From Microvenator marinus (GTDB taxonomy: Bacteria; Myxococcota_A; Bradymonadia; Bradymonadales; Bradymonadaceae): a stretch of DNA of 64,000 nt. The position numbers were made by a program, and so were the translations under genes. Location: contig NZ_CP042467.1 of NCBI RefSeq assembly GCF_007993755.1, positions 1,402,001-1,466,000 of the forward strand, read 5' to 3'. The notes under the pieces are model-generated. The model saw only the letters and a list, made by a program, of their open reading frames with translations, searched no databases and was not told the origin of the DNA. Below, one piece after another: positions 52,578-60,940 of the stretch; the stretch's first letter is position 1; each line of letters opens with the position of its first letter.

Positions 52578-53876
52578 GTGATTGAAGCTCGAGATCAGGA
52601 GAATGAATTGAGTACTCCAAGCGCAGATGAGATTAAGAAGAAGGTAACCCGTTCCAGCCAAGGCTGGGCGCGTTGGGTTGCCATCGCCATCGCGGTGATC
52701 GGCACCGGTATTGGTGTCTACTTTTGGCAGAAACCCAAAGAAGTCATCATCAATTACCGAACGGAGGTTGTAGAGTTAGGCGACGTCATTACCCGCGCCA
52801 GCGCCACGGGCACCCTTGAGCCCACTCGGGTGGTGACCGTTGGTGCCGAAGTCTCCGGGCGAATCGCAAACGTGCTCGTTGAAGCCAACGATGAGGTCAA
52901 GGCCGGCCAAACATTGGCGGTCTTTGACGCCACCACCCTCGAAAGCCAAATCACGCTCGCCAAGGCCAGAGTGAATTCCTCGTCGGCATCGATTCGAAGT
53001 GTTCAGGCCGGGTACGACTCTTCCAAACTTGAACTCGAACGCACTCGGACGCTCGTAGAGCGCGGTGTAGTTCCACGTGCGGAACTCGACTCCATGATCA
53101 CAACCGAAGCCCGCTCGCGAGCGGATCTAGACCGTGCACGCGCCGAAGCCGCTCAAGCCCGAGCAAACCTCGAGGAAATGCAGCTAAACCTCGAGAAGGC
53201 TGATATCGTCTCTCCTATTGATGGTGTGGTTCTCACGCGAACCGTAGAACCCGGCCAGACCGTGGCCTCCTCACTCCAAGCTCCAGAGCTCTTCGTCATC
53301 GCCGAGAGTCTCTCCAAGATGACGCTACGCGTATGGATTGACGAGGCCGACGTGGGCGTTGTCCAGGCCGGCCAAGAAGCCAATTTCGAAGTCTCAGCGT
53401 GGCCGGGCAAGAAATTCACGGCGGTCGTTGAAAAGCTCAACCTCTCGCCGACCCAGACTGATAACGTGGTCACTTACGCCGCAGAACTCAGCGTGGATAA
53501 CTCCGAGAAGTTGCTTAGGCCCGGGATGACGGCCAACGCGGCAATCGTCACCGGAAAACGGGAGAACGTGCTTCGCGTGCCAAACTCCGCCTTGAGATTT
53601 CGCCCTCCGACCGAGGATGCTGCAAGCGAAGGCTCCCCACTCCTCGCCGCCCCAAGATGGCGCCGCGGCGGAAACGCCACTTCCACGACGTCTGTGGGCG
53701 GAAAAGGCACTGTCTACGTTCTGCGAGCCGGACAAGCACAGATGCTCGAACTCACCATGGGACGAACCGACGGACGATTCACCGAGGTTATCGAGGGCGA
53801 GCTCGAGCCAGGCGACGAGATCATCACCGGGATCATGCGCAGCGAAGAAAGCTCGACTGGCACGAGAGCTAAATGA
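52578..53876 (+). CDS. macA: MacA-type periplasmic adaptor (membrane fusion protein)
   Basis: A protein of 432 residues starting with a GTG. One membrane helix (about 34-54) is followed by the lipoyl/barrel-sandwich ('VTVGAEVSGRIANVLVEANDEVKAGQTLAVFD'), a coiled-coil hairpin (about 118-212) and the return strand 'ADIVSPIDGVVLTRTVEPGQTV'. The beta-barrel and membrane-proximal parts follow (to about 420). A Gly/Arg-rich insertion (RWRRGGNATSTTSVGGKG) lies near the end. The adaptor bridges an inner-membrane ABC transporter and a TolC channel. The stop overlaps the ATPase start (ATGA). Confidence 0.88.
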   Translation: MIEARDQENELSTPSADEIKKKVTRSSQGWARWVAIAIAVIGTGIGVYFWQKPKEVIINYRTEVVELGDVITRASATGTLEPTRVVTVGAEVSGRIANVLVEANDEVKAGQTLAVFDATTLESQITLAKARVNSSSASIRSVQAGYDSSKLELERTRTLVERGVVPRAELDSMITTEARSRADLDRARAEAAQARANLEEMQLNLEKADIVSPIDGVVLTRTVEPGQTVASSLQAPELFVIAESLSKMTLRVWIDEADVGVVQAGQEANFEVSAWPGKKFTAVVEKLNLSPTQTDNVVTYAAELSVDNSEKLLRPGMTANAAIVTGKRENVLRVPNSALRFRPPTEDAASEGSPLLAAPRWRRGGNATSTTSVGGKGTVYVLRAGQAQMLELTMGRTDGRFTEVIEGELEPGDEIITGIMRSEESSTGTRAK

Positions 53877-54574
53877 TGTCTGAAATCATCCAACTCAAAG
53901 ATGTCCGCAAAATCTACGGTAGCGGCAACACCGAAGTCCGGGCGCTAGACGGTGTGGACCTGCAGATCTCAGCCGGTGAATTCGTATCCGTGATGGGACC
54001 TAGCGGCTCAGGAAAGTCTACGTGCATGAATATCGTCGGCTGTCTCGACACACCGACCTCCGGCTCTTACTTCTTCTCGGGACTCGATATCGCCAAATTT
54101 GGACGCGACGAGCTCGCCCTTCTACGCCGTCACTATCTCGGATTCGTCTTCCAAAGCTTCAACCTCCTCGCTCGAACCACTGCGGTCGAAAACGTAGAAC
54201 TACCGCTCATCTACCAGGGTGTTGGGAGAAAAGAGCGCCGCGACCGCGCTATGGCGGCCCTCGAATCCGTAGGCATCGGCGAGCGCTGGGACCATACGCC
54301 TTCGGAGCTCTCGGGAGGGCAACAACAGCGTGTCGCCATCGCCCGCGCACTCGTCACAAGGCCCACCGTGCTTGTCGCGGACGAACCCACAGGAAACCTC
54401 GACACAACTACCACTCAAGAAGTCATCGCACTTCTCGGCAAGCTCAATGACGAAGGCCTGACTATCGTCATGGTCACCCACGAACCCGAGGTCGCGATTC
54501 ATACCAAACGCGCTCTATGGTTCGTGGACGGCAAACTCGTCAAAGACGGCCTGCCACGCGAGGTACTCGCATGA
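53873..54574 (+). CDS. MacB-type ABC ATPase (LolD-like family)
   Basis: A protein of 233 residues. The Walker A is GPSGSGKST (about 42-50), the Q-loop FQSFNLL, the signature LSGGQQQR (about 144), the Walker [13 protein letters not shown] and the switch His VTHEP. Family length and motifs match MacB/LolD ATPases that act with FtsX-type permeases. The gene is joined by ATGA on both sides, to MacA and to the permease. Because ATPase and permease are separate, the pair corresponds to the two halves of E. coli MacB. It powers mechanotransmission across the envelope. Confidence 0.93.
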   Translation: MMSEIIQLKDVRKIYGSGNTEVRALDGVDLQISAGEFVSVMGPSGSGKSTCMNIVGCLDTPTSGSYFFSGLDIAKFGRDELALLRRHYLGFVFQSFNLLARTTAVENVELPLIYQGVGRKERRDRAMAALESVGIGERWDHTPSELSGGQQQRVAIARALVTRPTVLVADEPTGNLDTTTTQEVIALLGKLNDEGLTIVMVTHEPEVAIHTKRALWFVDGKLVKDGLPREVLA

Positions 54575-55776
54575 ATTATTTCGATATTTTCAGAATGGCC
54601 ATCGGCGCAATCCTCCGCAACAAGGTCCGCTCGTTCCTGACTGCTCTCGGGATTGTCATTGGTGTGGGCTCCGTCATCGCGATGGTCCACCTCGGCCAAG
54701 CCGCAACCATAAGCGTCACGGAGCGAATCTCGAGTATGGGCTCAAACCTGCTCATCCTCAGGCCCAGTTTCGCGCGAAGTGCAAGCGGTGTCCGACAGGC
54801 CTCCGAACCGCTCACACTCGAAGACGTGGAGACTATCCGACGCGACCTCATGGACGTGACCGTAGCGCCAATTGTGGAGGCGAACGCAACCCTCGTTTGG
54901 TCCGGAAAGAACTACCCTGCCTCGATCATCGGTACCGACCTTGAGTTCTTCGTGATTCGAAGCCTCATGCCTCAGTCGGGGCGACTCTTCGATCACGAAG
55001 AGATAGACGAAGGAAACACCGTTTGCCTCATCGGCGCGAATATTCGCTCCGAGATCTTTGGTCGAAACGACGTGCTCGGACAAACTCTTCGCGTCGGGCG
55101 CACGTCGTGTCAGGTGATCGGAGTGCTCCCAACCCGCCAGGCCAACTTCGGCGAAGACCTCGACAACAGTGTCATCATGCCACTCTTAGCCGTTCAGCAG
55201 CGCATCACCGGTGACCAAAACGTCCGCCAGATACTGATCTCGGCCAACTACGCCGACATGATGGAATCCGTCAAATCTGAGCTCGAACGCCTCATGCGTG
55301 ACCGTCGCAAGATTACGCCTGGCAAAGAAGACGACTTCAATATCCGCGACATGGCTGAAATCGCAGCAACTCTCGAAGGAACCACGAAGACCCTCACAAT
55401 GCTCTTGGGTGCAATCGCCGCAGTATCACTACTCGTCGGCGGCATTGGCATCATGAATATAATGCTAGTTTCCGTCACCGAACGAACCCGCGAAATCGGC
55501 ATTCGCATCGCCATCGGGGCACTCGTAAGAGACGTCCTCATTCAATTCCTTGTGGAAGCAGTCACCCTCTCCATGCTTGGCGGACTCCTGGGCGTCGCCC
55601 TGGGGATCGTAGCCACCCATTTTGCTACCCAAGAGATGAACTTACCCTTCGTTCTGACCCCAGAAGTCATGCTGGTAGGTTTTGCCTTCTCCGTGATCAT
55701 CGGAGTGGTCTTCGGCTTCGTTCCGGCTCGCAAAGCCGCACACCTCAATCCTATCGAGGCCCTACGTCATGAATAA
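54571..55776 (+). CDS. MacB-type ABC permease (FtsX-like)
   Basis: A protein of 401 residues from the ATG at 54571 that overlaps the ATPase stop; the frame extends upstream but only inside the ATPase gene. The first membrane helix (about 21-45) is followed by a MacB periplasmic core (about 50-250), with 'ISSMGSNLLILRP' and 'VIGVLPTR'. The last three helices (about 283-305, 330-352, 365-390) carry the FtsX motif 'GGIGIMNIMLVSVTERTREIGIRIAIGA', the coupling segment near the cytoplasm. It overlaps the TolC gene by 8 nt. The export substrate is not known (antibiotic, lipopeptide or toxin are typical). Confidence 0.93.
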   Translation: MNYFDIFRMAIGAILRNKVRSFLTALGIVIGVGSVIAMVHLGQAATISVTERISSMGSNLLILRPSFARSASGVRQASEPLTLEDVETIRRDLMDVTVAPIVEANATLVWSGKNYPASIIGTDLEFFVIRSLMPQSGRLFDHEEIDEGNTVCLIGANIRSEIFGRNDVLGQTLRVGRTSCQVIGVLPTRQANFGEDLDNSVIMPLLAVQQRITGDQNVRQILISANYADMMESVKSELERLMRDRRKITPGKEDDFNIRDMAEIAATLEGTTKTLTMLLGAIAAVSLLVGGIGIMNIMLVSVTERTREIGIRIAIGALVRDVLIQFLVEAVTLSMLGGLLGVALGIVATHFATQEMNLPFVLTPEVMLVGFAFSVIIGVVFGFVPARKAAHLNPIEALRHE

Positions 55777-57220
55777 ATCTCTCATATGCGCGATTTGCCT
55801 CAGCACGCTTTTGGTTGCAGGCAAAACCACGGCACAATCTCTCGCCCCGCTCACTCCCGGCGAGGCCGTGGATCTTGCCATTCAGAACAGTCCACAGGTA
55901 CGAGCATCAAAACTCACCACCAAGAAGGCAGCGCTTCTGGTGGAGCAAGAGGAGTACCGATACATCCCGACGCTTAGCGCTGATGCGGGTGTTCGTTATG
56001 GACGGTCCGTCAGCCTCTCACCCAACGGTGCCCGCCTGATCGAAAGTAATTCTATCGTACTCGCCACGGGAATCTCCCACACGTTGCCGATTGGAACCGT
56101 GCTCAGCGCGGACATCGAAGTCGGACGTACCTATCGCGATTCGGTAGAACTCGGAGACCTTGGCGCGGCCTACGATACAGCGGTTAATGTTCAAGTAACT
56201 CAGCCCCTTCTTCGTGGATTTGGGGGCGACCTCGGTCGTGCAAACTTAAGGCAAGCGAAACTCCAAGAGAAAGTCGTAGACGCGCAAGAGACCGCCCTCC
56301 TTAATTCCATTGTACTCGATACGCTCGAATCCTACTGGTCCCTTTGGTCGGCAGAACGGGGCCTTGAGATTCAAAAGTCCGCGTTGGAGATTGCCAAGAA
56401 GCAACTCGCCGAAGCTGAAATCAGGATGGGTGCCGGAGACATGGCCCCCGCACAATTGGTCCCACTTCGAATTCAAGTCGCCCAGGCCGAGGAGGCTATG
56501 GTCACCCAAGAAGCACAGATTCGGCAGCTCTCCATTGCATTGGCGGAGCGACTCGGAGTCGGCACCAATGAATCCATTCGTACCGATGCGGCTGGGCCTA
56601 AACAGACCGTGACCCCGAGCTTGGAGGAGGCGACCGAACTCGCCCTCAAAGAGTCACCAGGCATCTCGCAGATAAAAGCCAATATCGGCGCCACCAAAAT
56701 TCGAACGGAAGTCGCGCAAAACAACGCTTTGCCTCGCCTCGACGCTTTAGCATCGGTGAACGTCGCAGGACTCGGAACTACGCCTTCGGACTCCCTTTCG
56801 AGCTTTGGATCACTTGATGCTGTGGTGCTCTACGGTGGCTTGAGGCTTGAGCTTCCAGTCATCAATCGTGCACGCCGAATTGAAGTCGAGCGCTCTGAGG
56901 CGGACACGATTATCGCAGAGACCGAACTCGAATTGGCAGAACGCGCATTGAAGGCCGAGGTTGCATCTCTCCTCGTGAACCTACAAACAGCCCAGCAACG
57001 CCTTGAACTCGCAAAAGATACCGCGGAGCTCGCTCGCGAGAATGTGGATGCTCAGAACGCCAGATTTGAGGCCGGCCGCGGCACCATGCTTGAAGTCGTG
57101 GACTCGGTAGAGTCGGTCAGAGAAGCTGAGTTCAGGGTCGTGCAGATTGAGATTCAGATTGCCCAAGAACGCCTAAAACTCGATGAGTTGACAGGAAGAC
57201 TCACCGAGAATTGGCGCTAG
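55769..57220 (+). CDS. TolC-family outer-membrane channel
   Basis: A protein of 483 residues. The signal peptide is cleaved near TTAQS. Two similar halves are long coiled-coil helices: 'LTPGEAVDLAIQNSPQVRASK' and 'LEEATELALKESPGISQIKA' start the repeats and match OEP family starts (A-x-x-x-A-L-x-x-N-P). The helices end around 'LTGRLTENWR'. It forms the trimeric outer-membrane tunnel for the MacA-MacB pump encoded just upstream, overlapping the permease by 8 nt. No lipoprotein Cys is present. Length fits the family (about 480). Confidence 0.9.
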   Translation: MNKSLICAICLSTLLVAGKTTAQSLAPLTPGEAVDLAIQNSPQVRASKLTTKKAALLVEQEEYRYIPTLSADAGVRYGRSVSLSPNGARLIESNSIVLATGISHTLPIGTVLSADIEVGRTYRDSVELGDLGAAYDTAVNVQVTQPLLRGFGGDLGRANLRQAKLQEKVVDAQETALLNSIVLDTLESYWSLWSAERGLEIQKSALEIAKKQLAEAEIRMGAGDMAPAQLVPLRIQVAQAEEAMVTQEAQIRQLSIALAERLGVGTNESIRTDAAGPKQTVTPSLEEATELALKESPGISQIKANIGATKIRTEVAQNNALPRLDALASVNVAGLGTTPSDSLSSFGSLDAVVLYGGLRLELPVINRARRIEVERSEADTIIAETELELAERALKAEVASLLVNLQTAQQRLELAKDTAELARENVDAQNARFEAGRGTMLEVVDSVESVREAEFRVVQIEIQIAQERLKLDELTGRLTENWR

Positions 57221-57232
57221 TTTTCACTAGGA

Positions 57233-57248
57233 TAAGCGCGAACGCTTA
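57233..57248 (+). terminator. Weak hairpin between convergent genes
   Basis: TAAGCG-CGAA-CGCTTA is a 6-bp stem with a stable CGAA tetraloop in the 33-base gap between the efflux operon and the convergent lipoprotein gene. The following bases (ACTTATTACA) are not a proper T-run, so termination efficiency is doubtful. Confidence 0.3.
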
Positions 57249-57253
57249 ACTTA

Positions 57254-59116
57254 TTACATCGACCAACACACACCACCGAGCACCCAGTTGTCGCCAGCGA
57301 CCCACGCGTAGTTGGTACCTTCCGGGCATCCCGACTCTGCCGAAGTGCGTGCCACACATCGGTTCACGCCATCGCTGAAGCCCGCACACACGTTGCCGCT
57401 GTAAGTATCGCCACACTCCGTGTGCGCCTGACACTCTTGTCCCACAGTCTCTGCAATCGCGTACGGAGCGAGCTTCTCATTCTGGTCGATCCCGATGACT
57501 CCGTAAAAGACCGTATAGTGGTCATTGACCTGTTCCGCGTTTAGCTCGGTAATCATGGCGTTGAAGGTGGCAGGTTCATGGACACCCGGCTCGTAAGGGT
57601 CGGTTTGCACCAAGCGGCGAAAGAGATCCATAGTTCCACGAGCATAGCTGTAGTTCACCGTGGTGATCACATCGAGATTGTCCTCATTCTTTGCCTCATT
57701 CGCATAGAGCATATCGGCGTATTGCGAGTACGTCTGACATCCCTGAGCTACAAAGAGTTGTTGCTTGTCCGGGTCGAGAGGCAACGAGGCGAATTCGGTG
57801 TGGTCGATGTAGGCACCGTATTCAGCGTCCAGATAGAGTCCGTAATACGGGCCGGCGTGTCCGTTGTAGAAAAACACATCGCGTTTCACCAGCTCGTAGA
57901 TCGTCTGCTCGCGCTGTTCAGCGCGGCTGCCTACGTACATATCGCTGTGGAAGAGGCGCACGTCCACGCGGACTTCTACCTGACGAGTCTGACACGAAGG
58001 GGCCGCCCATTGAGTCATCTTTCCAAGCGTCGCGGGGCCAATCATGCGAACTTGATCGATCTCTCTGAGCGACTTGAATTCCAAATCGTCGAGGGTTCCA
58101 AATTTCCCATCCGCCCCAGCTCTGGCTGCCAGGAGGTTGCGACGCATATCAGAGCGAAGCCCCATCTCTTCAAGCTCCGTCTCGGTTAGGAATGGATCGT
58201 TGACCTTTGCCACCACGTGGTCTTCTTCACACGATTCCAAAATAGGACGATACGACACGATGGACTTCTGAAACGGACCCGAATCTGGTCGTAAATCCTC
58301 AAACCGAGCCACGGGAGCGCTAAAGCCATCTGCCACAAGGGCATCAAATGCCTCTCTGGCGTCGATCAAGTCATATCGAGCAGCATTGTAGTCGTGACCA
58401 AAGACCATCGTGATCTCAAAGCGCCCGTCCTGCATAAAGTCACGATAGGCGGGATAGGCGTCCTGCACCTCTGGAAGCGTGGTGTACTCCAGCACGACTT
58501 GCTCCAGCTCGCCTGCATATGTCTTCGGGTCAAACGAGCGGATTGGAGCGCCCGACTGGTCGCTTCGGGCACCGGCAGGCATCTCAAGGGTCTTGCTAAC
58601 TCCGAAGTCGCCCTGCTCCGCGCCGTCTGCCAAAAGAAGCTCTAGAAGATTGTTCGGACCGGCCACATCGATCGTAAACTCAACCACGTACCGCCCTTCC
58701 TGGCCTTCAATAGCCAAGACCTCGGTCGAGTGATTTCGAACCATGGCTTTGAAGCCGCCGTACTCGGTGTTGCGAAAGAAGACTTCATCGTCCCCGATAG
58801 TGCCGTCGCCGTTGATATCAATGCCCCGGAACTTATCGGTAAGATAGGTCGTCAGATAGACGCCTACGGCTGAGATCCGAGACGCGATAAGCTGCTCGCG
58901 CACCACGACATCCTCAAACTCCTCGGCCGTCATTGCCACTTCAATCGCCCCTTTGACTTCGTACTCTTTGGAGACGTTTGAGAAGTAATCGTCCGCTTTG
59001 CCCGGCATCACCAGATCGAGCGAACCGCGCTCCGCAGGTGCGCTGCTCTCTGCATCCGCACATGAAACTCCAAGACTCAGTACCGTTAGCCCCAAAATCA
59101 ATTTCTTGTAGTTCAT
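57254..59116 (-). CDS. Large lipoprotein with an EF-hand-like loop
   Basis: A protein of 620 residues. The ATG at 59116 has GGAG with a six-base spacer; a second ATG two codons earlier is too close to that site. The signal peptide ends GVSC. Most of the mature protein is of unknown family. Residues about 98-110 (DINGDGTIGDDEV) match the canonical EF-hand calcium loop, D-x-N-x-D-G-x-I-x-x-x-E. A Tyr-rich central section (EQTIYELVKRDVFFYNGHAGPYYGLYLDAEYGAY) has the look of a caspase-like or peptidase-like fold region (YNGHAG and QGCQTY). The last about 60 residues hold CQAHTEC and GNVC. Function unknown. Confidence 0.6.
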   Translation of the reverse strand: MNYKKLILGLTVLSLGVSCADAESSAPAERGSLDLVMPGKADDYFSNVSKEYEVKGAIEVAMTAEEFEDVVVREQLIASRISAVGVYLTTYLTDKFRGIDINGDGTIGDDEVFFRNTEYGGFKAMVRNHSTEVLAIEGQEGRYVVEFTIDVAGPNNLLELLLADGAEQGDFGVSKTLEMPAGARSDQSGAPIRSFDPKTYAGELEQVVLEYTTLPEVQDAYPAYRDFMQDGRFEITMVFGHDYNAARYDLIDAREAFDALVADGFSAPVARFEDLRPDSGPFQKSIVSYRPILESCEEDHVVAKVNDPFLTETELEEMGLRSDMRRNLLAARAGADGKFGTLDDLEFKSLREIDQVRMIGPATLGKMTQWAAPSCQTRQVEVRVDVRLFHSDMYVGSRAEQREQTIYELVKRDVFFYNGHAGPYYGLYLDAEYGAYIDHTEFASLPLDPDKQQLFVAQGCQTYSQYADMLYANEAKNEDNLDVITTVNYSYARGTMDLFRRLVQTDPYEPGVHEPATFNAMITELNAEQVNDHYTVFYGVIGIDQNEKLAPYAIAETVGQECQAHTECGDTYSGNVCAGFSDGVNRCVARTSAESGCPEGTNYAWVAGDNWVLGGVCWSM

Positions 59117-59202
59117 CGTCATCTCCGTTCAAATCGTTGATGACCTACATGTAGTGAATCGTCTTACGCTTGTCGGCTGAAAGAACCTGAAACCTGAAAA
59201 CC

Positions 59203-59236
59203 AAAAAACCCGCTCTCCGAAGAGAGCGGGTTTTTT
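59203..59236 (-). terminator. Rho-independent terminator of the tRNA operon
   Basis: CCCGCTCTC-CGAA-GAGAGCGGG is a 9-bp GC-rich stem with a CGAA tetraloop, flanked by A6 and T6. On the minus strand the hairpin is followed by T6, directly after tRNA-Glu. The symmetric flanks make it able to act in both directions. Confidence 0.93.
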
Positions 59237-59242
59237 GTGGGA

Positions 59243-59314
59243 TGACCCCTACGGGATTCGAACCCGTGTCGCTGACGTGAAAGGCCAGTGTCCTAACCGC
59301 TAGACGAAGGGGCC
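59243..59314 (-). tRNA. tRNA-Glu (anticodon TTC)
   Basis: The minus-strand sequence folds as a cloverleaf: the acceptor GGCCCCT pairs with AGGGGTC (one G-U), the anticodon stem CTGGC/GTCAG encloses CTTTCAC with anticodon TTC, and the T-arm has GGTTCGAATCC. CCA is not encoded. It is the second gene of a two-tRNA transcript. Confidence 0.95.
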
Positions 59315-59317
59315 AAG

Positions 59318-59390
59318 TGAGCCGTGATGGACTCGAACCATCGACCCGCGGATTAAAAGTCCGCTGCTCTACCAACTGAGCTAACGGCCC
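59318..59390 (-). tRNA. tRNA-Lys (anticodon TTT)
   Basis: The minus-strand sequence folds as a cloverleaf: the acceptor GGGCCGT pairs with ACGGCTC, the D-arm has AGCTCAGTTGGTAGAGC, the anticodon stem GCGGA/TCCGC encloses CTTTTAA with anticodon TTT, and the T-arm has GGTTCGAGTCC. CCA is not encoded. Only three bases separate it from tRNA-Glu. Confidence 0.96.
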
Positions 59391-59435
59391 ATTCCACTTG
59401 ACCGGACGGTGATGCCGTCCAACCGCGGGAGCAGC

Positions 59436-59464
59436 TTTGTATAGGGGCTTGGGTAGTGTGTCAA
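59436..59464 (-). promoter_or_regulatory. Sigma-70 promoter of the tRNA-Lys/tRNA-Glu operon
   Basis: On the minus strand, TTGACA (59464-59459; perfect -35) is separated by 17 bases from TACAAA (59441-59436). Upstream lies an A-rich stretch to about 59510 that looks like an UP element, and downstream a GC-rich discriminator (GCTGCTCCCGCGG). These are features of growth-rate-controlled stable-RNA promoters. Confidence 0.75.
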
Positions 59465-59528
59465 TTCATTTTGCTCGAAGAATTTCATTTTTTTTGTCGA
59501 TTTTTTGCTTCCCAGAGCCCACTCGGAC

Positions 59529-60869
59529 CTAACTCACCGAGACTACGTGATATTTTTTCTTACCGGCCCGGAGCACCAGAGCATTGGCGCTTACGAGGTC
59601 AGAAACACCCACCACGTACCCTGAATCGTCGATTCGAGTATTGTTGACGTACACACCACCCTGGTCGAGCAATCGCCTCGCCTCACCATTGCTCTTGGTA
59701 AGTCCTGTCAAAACAAAGAGTTCGAACAACGGAACTCCTGCTTCGAGCTGCTCTCGCGTAATTTCGGTGGAAGGCACATCGGCAAAGATCGCCTGAAACT
59801 CTGCATCACTCAGGTCCTCGATCTTCTCACCAAACATCATCCGACTTGCGCGGATCGCCTTTTCAGCTCCCTCGTCACCATGAACCAAACGAGTCACCTC
59901 CCACGCGAGCTCACGCTGCGCTTCACCACGGTTCTCACCGCGCTCCACAAGCCCGCTCAGCTCATCCACGCGCTCGCGAGGAAGGAACGTGAACATGCGC
60001 AGGAAACGAGGCACGTCGGCGTCGTCTCGGTTCACCCAGTATTGGTAGAACTCGTACGGAGAGTTTCGCTCCGGCGCCAAATAGGTTGCGCCCTTCTCGG
60101 ACTTGCCCAACTTTTGGCCAGACGCAGAAGTAATCAGCGGGAAAGTCAGACCAAACGCCTTCTTCTCATTCGATTCCATACGCCCGATCAAATCCGTCCC
60201 GGCCGTGATATTGCCCCATTGGTCGGATCCGCCAACCTGAAGCCGGCAACCCGTCTCTCGGTAGAGATGGAGAAAGTCATAGGCCTGAATGAGCATGTAG
60301 CTGAACTCGGTGTAGCTGAGGCCTTGCTCCCGCTGCTCAAGTCGCGACTTTACCGAATCCTTCTGCAACATGGTGTTCACGCGGAAATTCTTCCCCACGT
60401 CGCGCAGGAACCCGATGAAGCTCCATGGCTTGATCCAATCCGCGTTGTTCACCACTGGAATCTCCCCTGCGTCGGCGGCGGCTTTCCGCGTCTCAGGGTG
60501 AAGAGTCATCGCTCGGTCCAGAATCTCTCGAAGCTGTGCTGAGATCCCCTCGAGATTCTTGGTGATCGTCTCCTCGGTCAAAAGGTTTCGCTCGTCACTC
60601 TTGCCAGACGGATCGCCGATGAGGCCGGTAGCGCCTCCGGCAAGCGCAATCGGGCTATGACCATGACGCCGGAAATTCGCGAGCACGAAGATCGCCAGAA
60701 GGTTCCCAATGTGTAGAGAATCCGCCGAAGGATCAAAACCACAATAGAGGGCCAAACCCTCGCCAGCCTGCTCAGCCTCAAGCAGAGCCTGATCGAGTTC
60801 CTCATGTGTGGTTTGAAAAATCAGTCCTCGCCACGCCAAATCTTCCAACACGCTGCTTTTATACGTCAT
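59529..60869 (-). CDS. tyrS: Tyrosyl-tRNA synthetase
   Basis: A protein of 446 residues. The class I signatures are HIGN (53-56, in ADSLHIGNL) and KLGKS (about 235) in place of KMSKS. The tyrosine-pocket block 'LYCGFDPSAD' and 'VGGSDQWGNITAG' are typical of TyrS. The C-terminal S4 RNA-binding domain (about 380-440) is intact ('SNGEARRLLDQGGVYVNN'). It charges tRNA-Tyr with tyrosine. AAGGTG precedes the ATG. It lies directly upstream of the tRNA-Lys/Glu operon, on the same strand; no tRNA-Tyr is near. No T-box leader is apparent. Confidence 0.97.
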   Translation of the reverse strand: MTYKSSVLEDLAWRGLIFQTTHEELDQALLEAEQAGEGLALYCGFDPSADSLHIGNLLAIFVLANFRRHGHSPIALAGGATGLIGDPSGKSDERNLLTEETITKNLEGISAQLREILDRAMTLHPETRKAAADAGEIPVVNNADWIKPWSFIGFLRDVGKNFRVNTMLQKDSVKSRLEQREQGLSYTEFSYMLIQAYDFLHLYRETGCRLQVGGSDQWGNITAGTDLIGRMESNEKKAFGLTFPLITSASGQKLGKSEKGATYLAPERNSPYEFYQYWVNRDDADVPRFLRMFTFLPRERVDELSGLVERGENRGEAQRELAWEVTRLVHGDEGAEKAIRASRMMFGEKIEDLSDAEFQAIFADVPSTEITREQLEAGVPLFELFVLTGLTKSNGEARRLLDQGGVYVNNTRIDDSGYVVGVSDLVSANALVLRAGKKKYHVVSVS

Positions 60870-60940
60870 TGCATCACCTTAAAAAGTCGGTCGATGCGGA
60901 TATACGGCGCTTGGTTTTTAGAGGCAAGGATGATGGTACA

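Noticed and set aside
59145-59154. 10-bp palindrome CTACATGTAG upstream of the EF-loop lipoprotein
   Set aside because: Too short to be distinguished from chance and lacks a paired promoter element.
60870-60940. T-box or other riboswitch near tyrS
   Set aside because: The upstream region of tyrS is short and shows no specifier loop or T-box sequence; T-boxes are rare in this group.
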